Of a stretch of 64,000 nucleotides of DNA, positions 25,797 to 35,657 are shown one piece after another. Below the pieces are notes generated by a model. It made no database searches. It was not told the DNA's origin and saw only the letters and a list, made by a program, of their open reading frames with translations. Positions within the stretch are counted from its first letter, which is position 1; each line of letters opens with the position of its first letter. The position numbers and the translations under genes are program-made. The stretch is from JADJLQ01 sp031417835. GTDB lineage: Bacteria > Bacteroidota > Bacteroidia > Chitinophagales > Saprospiraceae. The DNA lies in assembly GCA_031417835.1 (NCBI GenBank), contig JANOWJ010000125.1:1-64000 (forward strand). Direction: 5' to 3'.

Positions 25797-25962
25797 CTAT
25801 CAAAGATAAAGGAATAGGTCACTTTTGCTTAGCGTCAATGGAGAAACCATCTAATCTCGACCTGTATTTTATACCGAAAATGACCAGTTCCGACAAGGCA
25901 ACCGATAGGGATAGCTGTCGATAAATAACTGAACAGCCACAAAATCTCGCACCACCAATCGA

Positions 25963-26856
25963 CTAGCCATTCAACGCGGCTGCTCCGGCTACGATCTCCA
26001 TCAATTCATTGGTGATGGTAGCTTGTCTAGCTTTGTTGTAATGGATGCGCAAATCTTTGAGCAGATCATCGGCATTGGTAGTCGCTTTATCCATAGCGGT
26101 CATTCGTGCTCCATGCTCTGATGCTGAGGTGTCGGTGATGAATCGTTTCATCTGGATCTTGAGGAGTGCCGGGATCAACGATTCCAGAACTGTCTGTTTA
26201 TCCGGCTCGAAGATATAGTCCGCTTTCATTTTATGCTTACCAGTGGGCAAGCTGATTTTAGGTACCGGAAGATATTCTTCTACAGTGGGAAATTGTGTAG
26301 CAGCATTTTTAAATTTACCGTAGGCAACATAAACGGTATCGTAAATCCCCGAATCAAATGCAAGGATCAGGCTGTCCACCATTTTATTGATTGGCTCTAC
26401 TTTGATATTTTCGCCTAAAGTGAGATGATCGTTTATGATCGTACAATCCGCATAATATTTTTTGAAAAAATCATATCCTTTTTTACCGATGCAAAGAATG
26501 GTCAGTTTACCTGCTTTTCGTTGATCTGCAAATTGGTCTTTGATCCTGGCGACAGATGCTTTAATAATATTGGTGTTAAATGCTCCGCACAAACCTCGGC
26601 TTGATGTCACCACGATCAATAATGCACTTTTTACTTCTCTTCGTTTAGCCAATTTAAACTCTACATCACCATTCAGACTGGCGATGACATGACCAAGGAT
26701 TTCATTGAGTTTAGTGCTATACGGTCTCATTTGTACGATCGACTGTTGAGCCTTGCGCAGTTTGGCAGCTGAGACCATTTTCATGGCTTTGGTGATCTGC
26801 TGGGTATTGATCACAGACTTGATGCGCTCCCGTACTTCTTTGAGATTTGCTGCCAT
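25963..26856 (-). CDS. atpG: ATP synthase subunit gamma
   Basis: 297 aa central-stalk subunit. N-terminal MAANLKEVRERIKSV with ITKAMKMVSAAKLRKAQ, and C-terminal DNAxx-like ARMTAMDKATTNADDL followed by YNKARQATITNELMEIV, the classical gamma signature. It is the last gene of the minus-strand operon; atpD and atpC, which complete F1, are not present and must lie elsewhere, as is usual in Bacteroidota. Confidence 0.97.
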   Translation of the reverse strand: MAANLKEVRERIKSVINTQQITKAMKMVSAAKLRKAQQSIVQMRPYSTKLNEILGHVIASLNGDVEFKLAKRREVKSALLIVVTSSRGLCGAFNTNIIKASVARIKDQFADQRKAGKLTILCIGKKGYDFFKKYYADCTIINDHLTLGENIKVEPINKMVDSLILAFDSGIYDTVYVAYGKFKNAATQFPTVEEYLPVPKISLPTGKHKMKADYIFEPDKQTVLESLIPALLKIQMKRFITDTSASEHGARMTAMDKATTNADDLLKDLRIHYNKARQATITNELMEIVAGAAALNG

Positions 26857-26927
26857 TTTTCAAATTCAGATTATCTGAGTATTTTAGATTTAGGATTTAA
26901 TAGTTTTACCTGCTGACCGATCTAGCC

Positions 26928-28517
26928 TTATTTTTTACGATATATGCCTGTCAATTCCGCAGCGAGGCTCTTCAATTTTGATTCGCCATCACTTGTTAAT
27001 TGACCTTTGCGCAATTCCGTCAATGTATCCGGATATCTTTTTTCAAGATTAGATAAATACATGTCTTCAAACTCGCTGACCTTATTTACCGGCACGGCAC
27101 TCATCAGATTATTGGTCCCCAGATAGATCATGGCTATTTGCTTTTCTACAGTGACCGGTGAATATTGAGGTTGTTTTAAAAGCTCAACATTTCGTTTTCC
27201 TTTGTCCAATGCAGCCTGGGTCGTCGCATCCAGATCCGAACCAAATTTTGCAAATGCCTCCAAAGCACGAAATTGAGCTTGATCTAGCTTGAGTGTACCG
27301 GCTACTTTTTTCATAGCTTTGATTTGAGCATTACCCCCTACCCGGGATACAGAGATACCCACATTGATCGCGGGTTTTACTCCAGAGTTAAATAAAGTAG
27401 ACTCGAGGAAAATTTGTCCGTCGGTGATAGAGATCACATTGGTCGGAATATAAGCACTCACATCACCTGCCTGCGTCTCAATGATCGGAAGCGCAGTCAG
27501 TGAGCCTCCACCTTTGATCATACCAGCTTCTACCAAAGATGGTGGAAGGTCGTTCATATTTTTAGCGATATCATCATTGCTATTGATCTTGGCAGCTCGC
27601 TCTAAAAGTCTGCTGTGAAGATAAAATACATCCCCAGGATATGCTTCGCGGCCCGGAGGACGACGCAGTAGCAATGAAACTTCACGATAAGCCACAGCTT
27701 GTTTAGACAAATCATCATAAATAATCAAGGCGGGTCTACCTGTATCTCGGAAAAACTCGCCGATAGCACATCCTGCAAAGGGTGCAAAAAATTGCATCGG
27801 AGCCGGATCTGCTGCAGTAGCTGCCACGATTACGGTATAAGCCATTGCTCCATACTCTTCCAGGGTGCGAGCTACGTTAGCTACGGTAGATGCTTTTTGG
27901 CCGGAGGCTACATATATACAATATACCGGCTCACCCCGCTCAAAAAATTCTTTTTGATTGATGATCGTATCGATAGCTATTGCTGTCTTACCGGTTTGAC
28001 GATCTCCGATGATCAGCTCTCGCTGACCTCTTCCGATTGGAATCATACTATCGATCGCTTTGATACCAGTCTGAAGGGGTTCATTCACCGGCTGGCGGTA
28101 GATTACCCCCGGAGCTATACGCTCGAGTGGCATAGAGTAGGTCTTGCCTGTGATCTGACCTTTGCCATCGATAGGTTTACCGAGTGCATCAACTACTCTA
28201 CCCAGATAGCCTTCACCGACATTGATCGATGCGATCGTACCGGTACGACGCACCACACTGCCTTCGTGTATTCCGTCCCATGGCCCCATCAATACGACAC
28301 CGACATTGTCTTCTTCCAGGTTTAATACCACAGCTTGCACGCCGTTTTCAAATTCTACCAATTCACCAGCTTCTACCTGGGAGAGACCATAGACACGGGC
28401 GATACCATCACCGACCTGCAATACAGTACCTATTTCTTCAAGTTCGGCTTGGGTCTTTTGTCCCGACATCTGTTGCTTAAGGATCGCTGATATTTCATCT
28501 GGTTTTATACTTACCAT
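26928..28517 (-). CDS. atpA: ATP synthase subunit alpha
   Basis: 529 aa catalytic-hexamer subunit. Walker A GDRQTGKTAIAID, the Q-loop and the signature PAINVGISVSRVGG are all in place. It starts with SIKPDEISAILKQQM. It lies 26 nt downstream of atpH and 71 nt upstream of atpG. Confidence 0.98.
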   Translation of the reverse strand: MVSIKPDEISAILKQQMSGQKTQAELEEIGTVLQVGDGIARVYGLSQVEAGELVEFENGVQAVVLNLEEDNVGVVLMGPWDGIHEGSVVRRTGTIASINVGEGYLGRVVDALGKPIDGKGQITGKTYSMPLERIAPGVIYRQPVNEPLQTGIKAIDSMIPIGRGQRELIIGDRQTGKTAIAIDTIINQKEFFERGEPVYCIYVASGQKASTVANVARTLEEYGAMAYTVIVAATAADPAPMQFFAPFAGCAIGEFFRDTGRPALIIYDDLSKQAVAYREVSLLLRRPPGREAYPGDVFYLHSRLLERAAKINSNDDIAKNMNDLPPSLVEAGMIKGGGSLTALPIIETQAGDVSAYIPTNVISITDGQIFLESTLFNSGVKPAINVGISVSRVGGNAQIKAMKKVAGTLKLDQAQFRALEAFAKFGSDLDATTQAALDKGKRNVELLKQPQYSPVTVEKQIAMIYLGTNNLMSAVPVNKVSEFEDMYLSNLEKRYPDTLTELRKGQLTSDGESKLKSLAAELTGIYRKK

Positions 28518-28542
28518 AGCTGCTATTATTGTGATTGATTAT

Positions 28543-29103
28543 TTAAATTGTTTTTAAGGTCTCTGCGTTGGATAATGATTTTTTCATTTGGCGGAGTTGG
28601 TGAGCTACACTTGCATCATACAGTTTGTCTTCAAACTCCAGGATAAAGCCACCTATCAGGTCGATGTTGACTTTGGTCTCTAGCTCAATATTATCTCTGG
28701 TGCTGGCAGAGCTCGTAAGTTTGGCTTTGATCGCAGTCACGGTTTGATTATCCAGCGTCTGAGCGGTCGTCAAAGTGACCTTCGTCTTCTTATTGATTTC
28801 ATCGTATTGTCGTATAAATTCATGTACAATCTCTGGAATGTAAAGCTCTCTGCCTTTTTTGAACAGAATGTGAAAAAAACCAAAGGTCATCGGATCAAGA
28901 TATTTTTCGAACAGAGCTTTGAATACTTGTTCTTTTTTTGCTGCGGTCACTATTGGGCTTTTGCACAGCAGTAAAAAATCTCTGTTGTCCGTTGCAGTCT
29001 TCAGATTAAGGATATCCTCATAAATCCGCTCTAACTTGTTTTGCTCTAGGGCAAAATCAATTAGAGATTTGGCATATCTGGATGAAATTCGAGCTAATGA
29101 CAT
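28543..29103 (-). CDS. atpH: ATP synthase subunit delta
   Basis: 186 aa peripheral-stalk subunit. Starts SLARISSRYAKSLIDFA, with the C-terminal GGFILEFEDKLYDASV motif. Its ATG overlaps the stop of atpF by one base, so translation is coupled. Confidence 0.96.
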   Translation of the reverse strand: MSLARISSRYAKSLIDFALEQNKLERIYEDILNLKTATDNRDFLLLCKSPIVTAAKKEQVFKALFEKYLDPMTFGFFHILFKKGRELYIPEIVHEFIRQYDEINKKTKVTLTTAQTLDNQTVTAIKAKLTSSASTRDNIELETKVNIDLIGGFILEFEDKLYDASVAHQLRQMKKSLSNAETLKTI

Positions 29104-29615
29104 TAATTGAGGTTTAGGTCATCCACTAATTTTTTGGCAAACGATTGTTGATCCGAGTTATTTTGCAATTCTTTACGAATTATTTTTTCGGCTATTTCGA
29201 GTGCCAGTTTGCTCACTTGGTCTTTGACTTCGACCATGGCTAATTTTTTCTGATTGTCGATATCCTGCATAGCAGCTGTGATCACCTTAGATGCTTCTTC
29301 TTTAGCTTTTTCACGAGCTTCATTGATGATGCTGTTTTTAGTATCTTTTGCTTCCACGAGGATTTTAGCACGTTCTTCCCGAGCCTCGGCTAGAATTCGT
29401 TCGTTTTCAGACTTCATGTTACTCACTTCTTCCCGAGCTTTTTTTGCGGAGTCTATGGCATCTTGGATATCATGTTCTCTTTTTTTGAGCGATTCTGTGA
29501 TGGGTTTAAAAGCATATTTACCAATCAACCACCAAAATAAAATAAAGAATAAGGTAGTCCAGAAGAATAAGCCGAACTCCGGTTTGATAGGACTAAAATC
29601 TGCGAGATAGATCAT
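29103..29615 (-). CDS. atpF: ATP synthase subunit b
   Basis: 170 aa. One N-terminal membrane segment (PEFGLFFWTTLFFILFWWL) followed by a long charged coiled coil (residues 40-160), the stator of the enzyme. Directly upstream of atpH with one shared base. Confidence 0.96.
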   Translation of the reverse strand: MIYLADFSPIKPEFGLFFWTTLFFILFWWLIGKYAFKPITESLKKREHDIQDAIDSAKKAREEVSNMKSENERILAEAREERAKILVEAKDTKNSIINEAREKAKEEASKVITAAMQDIDNQKKLAMVEVKDQVSKLALEIAEKIIRKELQNNSDQQSFAKKLVDDLNLN

Positions 29616-29693
29616 AAGTTTGATGTTTTAAAAATACCTGCCTGGTAATAACCAATCGTCAATACCAGGCAAGTGTGCCATTAGATCAGTATT

Positions 29694-29906
29694 TTAAATA
29701 CCATTTGACAAGAAAGCAAGCAATAATCCGATCAAAGCAGCACCTTCTACAAGAGCTGCGGTCAAGATCATGTTGGCACGAATATCACCCACAGCCTCAG
29801 GCTGACGAGCGATAGCGTCCATAGCTTTTCCACCGATAGTACCTACGCCGATACCGGCGCCGATCACGGCTAATCCCATTCCAATAGCGGCAATTGAACC
29901 TACCAT
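29694..29906 (-). CDS. atpE: ATP synthase subunit c
   Basis: 70 aa, two membrane helices. First helix with the glycine-rich packing motif GAGIGVGTIG, polar loop ARQPEA, and second helix with the ion-binding Glu in ALVEGAALIG. The site lacks the extra polar ligands of the sodium type as far as can be judged, so proton coupling is expected. Confidence 0.97.
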   Translation of the reverse strand: MVGSIAAIGMGLAVIGAGIGVGTIGGKAMDAIARQPEAVGDIRANMILTAALVEGAALIGLLLAFLSNGI

Positions 29907-29948
29907 AGTTTTAAAAAATTTATATGAATTAATGATTGTTTCATGGAT

Positions 29949-31268
29949 TTAATGATGCTCTCCTTTGGTGTGATGTTCTTCTGTCGCTGCACCTAAATAA
30001 GAAGCGGTCAATAATGTAAATACATAAGCTTGTACAAAAGCCACCAACAATTCGATAGCCATCATAAAGATCGACAGCAAACCTGAGCCTATGGAGGCCC
30101 CTAATGACCCGCCTACACTTTGACCGGATTTACCAAATATAAAGATCAAGCTTACAAAAACCACCAAGGTCATATGGCCGGCGGTGATATTAGCAAATAG
30201 CCGAAGCATCAAGGTCAATGGCTTAATAAATACGCCTAAAATCTCCACGGGTGTCAGGATGATTTTGACCCAGGCCGGTACTCCGGGCATCCATACGATA
30301 TGCTCCCAATAATGTTTATTGCCGTTGATCACAGTGAGTATAAATGCCACTAAGGCTAGCACCATGGTCACACTCAGATTGCCTGTGACATTCGAGCCGC
30401 CAAAAAATGGAATTTGACCGAATAAATTTAGTCCGAGAATAAAAAAGAACAACGACATCAGGAATGGAAAAAACTTCTCCCATTTGGCTCCGATAAAAGG
30501 TTTGGCTACTTCGTCGCGTAAAAATATTACGATCGGTTCAATCAGATTTTGAATTCCTTTAGGCGCTTGGCCAGGATTGTTTTTGTATGCTCTGGCGATC
30601 CGTATGAACATCCAACCAAGCAGCAGGCATACGAGCAACATACTGATGGCATTTTTCCCTAGCGAGAAATCAAAAAATGAGGTCACGCCGCCGCCAAATA
30701 AACCCCCATCTGCCGTACTTTTTTTATCCAACTGATATGCATTACCATTATAATTTGCAAAAGCAGCGTCTACATTTTTACCCTTGGCATCGGGTATCAT
30801 TTTATGTGAAAACCCGGACAGTTCAATTTCGCCTTCTGGAAAAGATGCATCTTGAATCCTCATTACTTGGCCTTCATGCAGTACATATCGATTGTACGCT
30901 TTATGACCGTCCCCATGGCCTACAGCGTCGAATGCAAATTTTGACGATGAAAATATATCCCAGGATTGTAAAAAGCCTCCTTTACCTCTCGTGTATAATA
31001 GACAAGGTAGTGGGATATTAAATGGACCTATATTATAGACATTTTGATCTGAGATATGGTGAAAAGCAGTGGCGGACGGGTTAAATTTATGCTCGCCGTC
31101 AGAATGTGCATCAGTCCCGGTGGTATGGTCAGCATGGGCTTCTGTGCCAGGCGCAGAATTAGCTGGCATGACTGCATGAGCGGTATCAACATGAATCTCA
31201 CCTTGCCCCACTAATGTTAACCCCAAAAAAGAAAATAATAAGCTGAATATCAGAGTTTTGCGAATCAT
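29949..31268 (-). CDS. atpB: ATP synthase subunit a, with a long N-terminal exported extension
   Basis: 439 aa from the ATG at 31268, which begins a signal-like segment (MIRKTLIFSLLFSFLGL). The frame is open to 31496 but the upstream part crosses the CCGAAAT repeat and is not coding. Residues 25-70 are rich in His, Asp and Ala; a beta-rich region to about 200 precedes the usual membrane core with LMLRLFANITAGHM (the essential Arg) and IELLVAFVQAYVF. The extension is typical of Bacteroidota a-subunits. First gene of the operon atpB-E-F-H-A-G. Confidence 0.94.
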   Translation of the reverse strand: MIRKTLIFSLLFSFLGLTLVGQGEIHVDTAHAVMPANSAPGTEAHADHTTGTDAHSDGEHKFNPSATAFHHISDQNVYNIGPFNIPLPCLLYTRGKGGFLQSWDIFSSSKFAFDAVGHGDGHKAYNRYVLHEGQVMRIQDASFPEGEIELSGFSHKMIPDAKGKNVDAAFANYNGNAYQLDKKSTADGGLFGGGVTSFFDFSLGKNAISMLLVCLLLGWMFIRIARAYKNNPGQAPKGIQNLIEPIVIFLRDEVAKPFIGAKWEKFFPFLMSLFFFILGLNLFGQIPFFGGSNVTGNLSVTMVLALVAFILTVINGNKHYWEHIVWMPGVPAWVKIILTPVEILGVFIKPLTLMLRLFANITAGHMTLVVFVSLIFIFGKSGQSVGGSLGASIGSGLLSIFMMAIELLVAFVQAYVFTLLTASYLGAATEEHHTKGEHH

Positions 31269-31306
31269 TTGCGAAGGATATTTTATCACACTCCTAAAAA
31301 TCGATG

Positions 31307-31314
31307 CAAATGTA
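31307..31314 (-). promoter_or_regulatory. Candidate -7 box (TACATTTG) for the atp operon
   Basis: Exact TAnnTTTG match on the minus strand, 38 nt upstream of the chosen atpB start; no clear -33 TTG. It supports the ATG at 31268 over upstream alternatives. Confidence 0.5.
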
Positions 31315-31430
31315 GTGATTTTGAGTGGATTTTGAGGAAGGGTCTTGCAGTAAATTATGAATTTATTTAATAGGTGATGATGGAGCAGAGTGCTTGAAGA
31401 TTTAAACACAATCAGACGCTGACTTAGGTG

Positions 31431-31556
31431 AATTTCGGATTTTCGATTTCGGATTTCGAAATGTTTATTCTTAAATCCGTCTCCTAAATAGCACATTCTT
31501 TAAATCCCATTTCCCGAAATCCGAAATCCCACTTCCGAAATAAAAATGTCCGAATT
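31431..31556. repeat. CCGAAAT repeat cluster, inverted arrangement
   Basis: TTTCGGAT copies at the left end face CCGAAATCCGAAAT copies at the right end with about 50 nt between, a long potential hairpin between two divergent genes. Same unit as the clusters near 8.2 and 33.0 kb. Confidence 0.7.
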
Positions 31557-31610
31557 ACTATATTTCAATGATTCCAAATCCTTGCTTATCTTTATAAAAA
31601 CCATTAGTTC

Positions 31611-32978
31611 ATGAAAGTTCTAATTTCGATTTTTTGCTTTTCTATTTTATTCTCTGTCTACAGTTGGAGCCAAGATCTTGATCAGTGTATGAATTTTTCT
31701 TCCACTCCCTATTACGCCAGAAGAGGTGTGGCTGCTCCTTCGGTTACGAAACTAAGAGATAAAGCACTCATAGTGGAATACAATTCAGTGTTTGATGTCC
31801 ATCCGGTATCGGATACTATTAAATATCCTAATATCAGGATACAACCGGCGCAGTTTGACAACAATCGAATTCTTAGCGATATACAGTCTTTTGTGAAGCC
31901 CGAACTATTTGATTTCGTATTGATTTATACTTTAAAGGAAGTTGCGGGCTGGATTCATTCAGGTGGAAGGTTACTAGATGCAGCTAAAAACATTGGTTTT
32001 ACAAATAGTCAAATAGGTATTTATAAAGGTCCGGTAGCTTGGAAAAGACTTCGAGCTGTACCACATATGAATGATGTCCTTTTTCTGGATAGACCTACAT
32101 CGGCTTTACCACATTATGGTAGTTCATTGACTGCCTTCCATGAAATAGGCCATAATTGGATTCAATACATAGCTGCAAATTTCACCATCGGCCCTAGGGA
32201 GTGGACACCCAATAAACCGATTGCCTATCTTGCAGGTTGTTGCGCCCACTGGTCATACGCTTTTATTCCTGATAAAAATGGCAACAACTGGCCTGGAATT
32301 ATGTATAGTGGACCGACGAGCAAGTTATTTAATGCGTTTGATCTTTACATCATGGGGCTTATGAAATATACTGAGGCTAAAACCTACAGCTATACGCTTC
32401 AAGAGGATAATCAACCCACCAGGAGACATGAAATACGACTGGATTCCCTGATCGCTGCTTTAAAATTAGGCGGTCTTCCAATTTATGAAAGCCCTGGTAC
32501 AAGGATACCAGATTTAGATCCAAATATGGAACGCATTAATGTGCTTACCATAGTCGTAAAAGGTGCCGATGAAATCATGTCTCAAAAAGATAGCAATCTC
32601 GTCATCAATTTAGTAAACATTATGCCGGAAGATTGGAAAATAGCGACTTGGGGTAGGTCTACCTTAGCAAGCAATCTAAAAGCGGATAATTTTAATCAAA
32701 CAAATACTACAACCAACAAAGATCTTGCCCCTGCACCTTTTAATGCTTTTTACTCAGCACAGGAAAAATCTATTAAAATCACAAGACTCGATCAAACAAG
32801 TTCTAATATTAATTTTTCTTTCAGTTTGATTGGACTAGATGGTAGGGTGCACCGCCGTACCAGATGGAATGGTCTCGATGAATCGATCAATGTCTCAACG
32901 CTACCGATCGGAATATATGTTTTCACTATGGTAAATGGACTGAATCAAGTGTATAGTAAGAAAATATTAATTCATTGA
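31611..32978 (+). CDS. Secreted zincin-like protein with a type IX sorting tail
   Basis: 455 aa. Signal peptide at residues 1-21 (cleavage near SWSQ). H177-E-I-G-H in TAFHEIGHNWIQY is the HExxH zinc motif of zincin metallopeptidases, followed by a Cys pair (GCCAHWSY) near residue 205. The last 75 residues end in LPIGIYVFTMVNG...SKKILIH, the pattern of the type IX secretion C-terminal signal, so the protein should be exported across the outer membrane and anchored or released. Peptidase activity is likely but the family is not one I can name. Confidence 0.72.
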   Translation: MKVLISIFCFSILFSVYSWSQDLDQCMNFSSTPYYARRGVAAPSVTKLRDKALIVEYNSVFDVHPVSDTIKYPNIRIQPAQFDNNRILSDIQSFVKPELFDFVLIYTLKEVAGWIHSGGRLLDAAKNIGFTNSQIGIYKGPVAWKRLRAVPHMNDVLFLDRPTSALPHYGSSLTAFHEIGHNWIQYIAANFTIGPREWTPNKPIAYLAGCCAHWSYAFIPDKNGNNWPGIMYSGPTSKLFNAFDLYIMGLMKYTEAKTYSYTLQEDNQPTRRHEIRLDSLIAALKLGGLPIYESPGTRIPDLDPNMERINVLTIVVKGADEIMSQKDSNLVINLVNIMPEDWKIATWGRSTLASNLKADNFNQTNTTTNKDLAPAPFNAFYSAQEKSIKITRLDQTSSNINFSFSLIGLDGRVHRRTRWNGLDESINVSTLPIGIYVFTMVNGLNQVYSKKILIH

Positions 32979-33017
32979 GTAATTGCAAAACATCCAAAGG
33001 AGTATCACACATCAATT

Positions 33018-33126
33018 TAGCCTCCGAAATCCGAAATAGTCCCCCGAAATCCGAAATCAGACATCCGAAACCAATAACTCCGAAGTCCAATCTCCGAAAT
33101 CCGAAATCCGAAATCCGAAATCCAAA
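33018..33126. repeat. CCGAAAT repeat cluster, direct arrangement
   Basis: About a dozen CCGAAAT-like units in one orientation, ending with four consecutive copies of ATCCGAA at 33090-33120. It lies between two converging genes. Confidence 0.75.
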
Positions 33127-33135
33127 ATAGTTCAC

Positions 33136-34647
33136 TCAATCCAACCTCTCCACCACCATCTCCCAAAGATCTTCATATGGTATAATCTCCGTCTCCGCGG
33201 TAGCAGGGTAGGTATCTATCGGCACCGCCTTCATTCTATTTAATAATTTCTCGGTGCGGAATATCGTGCCTTGTTTTCTAAAATCAGCTCGTACCATCTC
33301 TGAGATCATGCGGATAAAACACTGCGATCGGAAGTTTTCATCTTTTTTGAGATGGCGATAAGAGTAGAGATTGAGTGATTCTATACGATCGATGATTTTG
33401 GAGTATTTTTTATCAGCTAGGAAAAAGAGGATCTGGACAAGAATAATTGGGATATTAATACCCTGCTTATCCCGTGAATGATCAGGCACTTGGTTTATAA
33501 ACTTATTCAATCTAAATGTTCCTAAATCAAATGAATTTTCAATTTTACCAATCTGAAGTAAAAAATTTCCAAATGCCTGAAGTATATAGAAAATTTCTAA
33601 AATTACATTTGGTTGCTTTTGAAAAGTATTGAAATTTATACAAAATTCTATAAAATTGAACGCATTTTGATAGTCCTTTGAATGAAACAAAGTTAAAACA
33701 TAATAAAAGTACAAAACGTACCAATTATAATTACCTACATTCAAGATATCGAAATATAATTTATGCAAGTCATCCGCAGTCTTTTTATCTTTTGTGATCA
33801 TTGTGATTCGCAACTGCGCTGATATGATTGCTTCTAACGAAACTACAGATAAAAAAGGCTTATTGAAAATTTTATCTATAATCAAAAAAGTATAGGCTTT
33901 GTAAGATTGAAAATCTTTTATGTTTTTATAATACTCAAATATAATTATCGAACAAGTTAAAATAGTTTCAATTGTTGGGTTCGCATTAATTAAATCAACA
34001 GCTTTGTCTACTTGGCTCTTCCAAAACACCATGTTTAGGTTTTTATGGAGATCCCCTTTTACAGACACTATTTCAAAATTTATTTCGCAGGAATATGACT
34101 CCAATAAAAGCTCATTTTGCTCAATGGTTACAACTTTGGTGAAAATGTTTTTGTAATACTTAAATTTTTTTAGGTCAAGAAAGTAACTGCTGTAATGTTT
34201 CATTAAAAACTTTGATAAAAAAACTGATAAGTCAGTGAACTCATATTTCAATGATACGGTCAAAGTTATTTCAGCTATGTTGACCGCTATCTTCCTAGCC
34301 CCTCTTTCAACCAACATTCTGACAAGTGTGGTTCTTCTAGCACACACATAGTACGCTTTCGCTCTTTCGCTAAATAGTGGGCTATTTGAGTCAACAAAAA
34401 ATAAAGTGTTTATAAGTTTCTCTTGAAATCTTGAAATAAGTTTTTTAAATTTCCATGAATTTTCATTAGATCCATAAGTTGCAGCTTCTAAATCTTGAAA
34501 ATTCTTAAAATCATGTTCACGAATAGCATGATATAATTTAGTAATCATTGTCTTTTCTGAAATAAAATCGGCTTGAGAAAAGAATTCCAGTTGATTTACT
34601 TTGGCTTTTTCTAAGAAATTAATTATCAGTTTATATTCTTGTAACAT
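33136..34647 (-). CDS. 503-aa helical protein of unknown function
   Basis: I do not recognise it. No signal peptide, no membrane segment and no catalytic motif are visible. The sequence is dominated by Leu, Ile, Phe, Lys and Asn and predicted helical throughout, with irregular pairs reminiscent of TPR-like solenoids (for example KDYQNAFNFIEFCINF near residue 330). It begins MLQEYKLIINFLEKAK. Codon use is AT-rich compared with the housekeeping genes nearby, and it lies between a repeat cluster and an AT-rich intergenic tract, both suggestive of acquired DNA. Confidence 0.7.
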   Translation of the reverse strand: MLQEYKLIINFLEKAKVNQLEFFSQADFISEKTMITKLYHAIREHDFKNFQDLEAATYGSNENSWKFKKLISRFQEKLINTLFFVDSNSPLFSERAKAYYVCARRTTLVRMLVERGARKIAVNIAEITLTVSLKYEFTDLSVFLSKFLMKHYSSYFLDLKKFKYYKNIFTKVVTIEQNELLLESYSCEINFEIVSVKGDLHKNLNMVFWKSQVDKAVDLINANPTIETILTCSIIIFEYYKNIKDFQSYKAYTFLIIDKIFNKPFLSVVSLEAIISAQLRITMITKDKKTADDLHKLYFDILNVGNYNWYVLYFYYVLTLFHSKDYQNAFNFIEFCINFNTFQKQPNVILEIFYILQAFGNFLLQIGKIENSFDLGTFRLNKFINQVPDHSRDKQGINIPIILVQILFFLADKKYSKIIDRIESLNLYSYRHLKKDENFRSQCFIRMISEMVRADFRKQGTIFRTEKLLNRMKAVPIDTYPATAETEIIPYEDLWEMVVERLD

Positions 34648-35046
34648 ACTGCAATTATTATATAATTTTGATTTTCAACCAAATATAGAATATTTTATAC
34701 AAAATTGACTCTTCTGACCTGTCCAAATATTGTATTTTTTGATCAATATTTATGACCATAATCCATATTATATTTGCTTTATAAAAGATAAATAAAAGTA
34801 ATTTGTAATACGTTTAGTAATATATAGCATAATTTACTGTAAATCAATATAATATGGTTCATTTACGATAAATTATTAATTTTTGTTATGTCCTTTAATT
34901 TGTAAAAAGGATAATTTATTAGTGTTTTGTTGGCTTTACTTTTGATCCAATAAAATATCCAACAAATGATTGAATTAATAATTCAGCTTATTACAATAGT
35001 TATCCAAACAGAGGGTTTTTAGACCAGTTTATTAAATAGACATCTA
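34648..35046. other. AT-rich intergenic tract with promoter-like boxes
   Basis: About 400 nt, strongly AT-rich, no ORF or RNA gene seen. It separates divergent genes. TATATTTG at 34769-34776 and TACTTTTG at 34937-34944 match the -7 consensus on the plus strand, the second about 100 nt before the GbsR-like gene; neither has a well-placed -33 TTG. Confidence 0.5.
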
Positions 35047-35583
35047 ATGCAACGCGACCAACACCAAAAATTTATCGAAGCCTGGGGCAGTATGGCCGCA
35101 GTATGGGGTGTAAGTCGTTCTGTATCACAGACATATGCCATGATTTTACTCAGAAATGAGTCTATGTGCGCAGATGAAATCAAAAAGGCCACAGCTCTAT
35201 CGTCTGGTAATATCAGTATGGTATTAAATACCCTGTTGGATTACGAGCTGATCTATCAGGATAAAAAGCCCGGAGAACGCAAACAATATTTTAGAGCGGA
35301 GCGAGACCTATGGGTGGTCGCTGAAAAGCTTGCAAAATATCAGATGCGCAGGTCTTTTGCCCAAATGTCAGCGGTCTTGGCTGAGCTAGGCCCAGAGATG
35401 GGATCCAGGGCGTCGAGCGTTCATCTGACAGATGTGAAAGAGGAAATATTGGATATCACCAATGCGTTGACCAGTTTTATGGCAATATTCCCCTCGCTCA
35501 AGCCGAAAAGCATTTTGACAAAAGAGTCAAAAAAGTCAAGTGGCGGCAGACAATTTGAGTACTCTGGTATTCAATATAAATAG
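35047..35583 (+). CDS. GbsR/MarR-family transcriptional regulator
   Basis: 178 aa. N-terminal winged helix-turn-helix: GVSRSVSQTYAMIL, then MCADEIKKATALSSGNISMVLNTL as the recognition region and a KKPGERKQYF wing. The C-terminal helical half (residues 95-140) serves dimerisation. Proteins of this family control osmoprotectant or membrane-stress genes, but no target is evident here. It is followed by an intrinsic terminator and so is monocistronic. Confidence 0.85.
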   Translation: MQRDQHQKFIEAWGSMAAVWGVSRSVSQTYAMILLRNESMCADEIKKATALSSGNISMVLNTLLDYELIYQDKKPGERKQYFRAERDLWVVAEKLAKYQMRRSFAQMSAVLAELGPEMGSRASSVHLTDVKEEILDITNALTSFMAIFPSLKPKSILTKESKKSSGGRQFEYSGIQYK

Positions 35584-35657
35584 GTAAGTATAGGTTGTTG
35601 CGCAGTTCTCACCTTTATTGGCTGCGCATAGGTATTAGTATAAAGGGTAATTTGGTT

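Noticed and set aside
27699..28325. 208-aa plus-strand ORF opposite atpA
   Set aside because: Antisense shadow of a highly conserved gene, with unnatural composition rich in Ser, Cys and His.
29949..31496. 515-aa version of ATP synthase subunit a
   Set aside because: The added N-terminus is a translation of the CCGAAAT repeat and promoter region; the ATG at 31268 opens a proper signal-like segment behind a -7 box.
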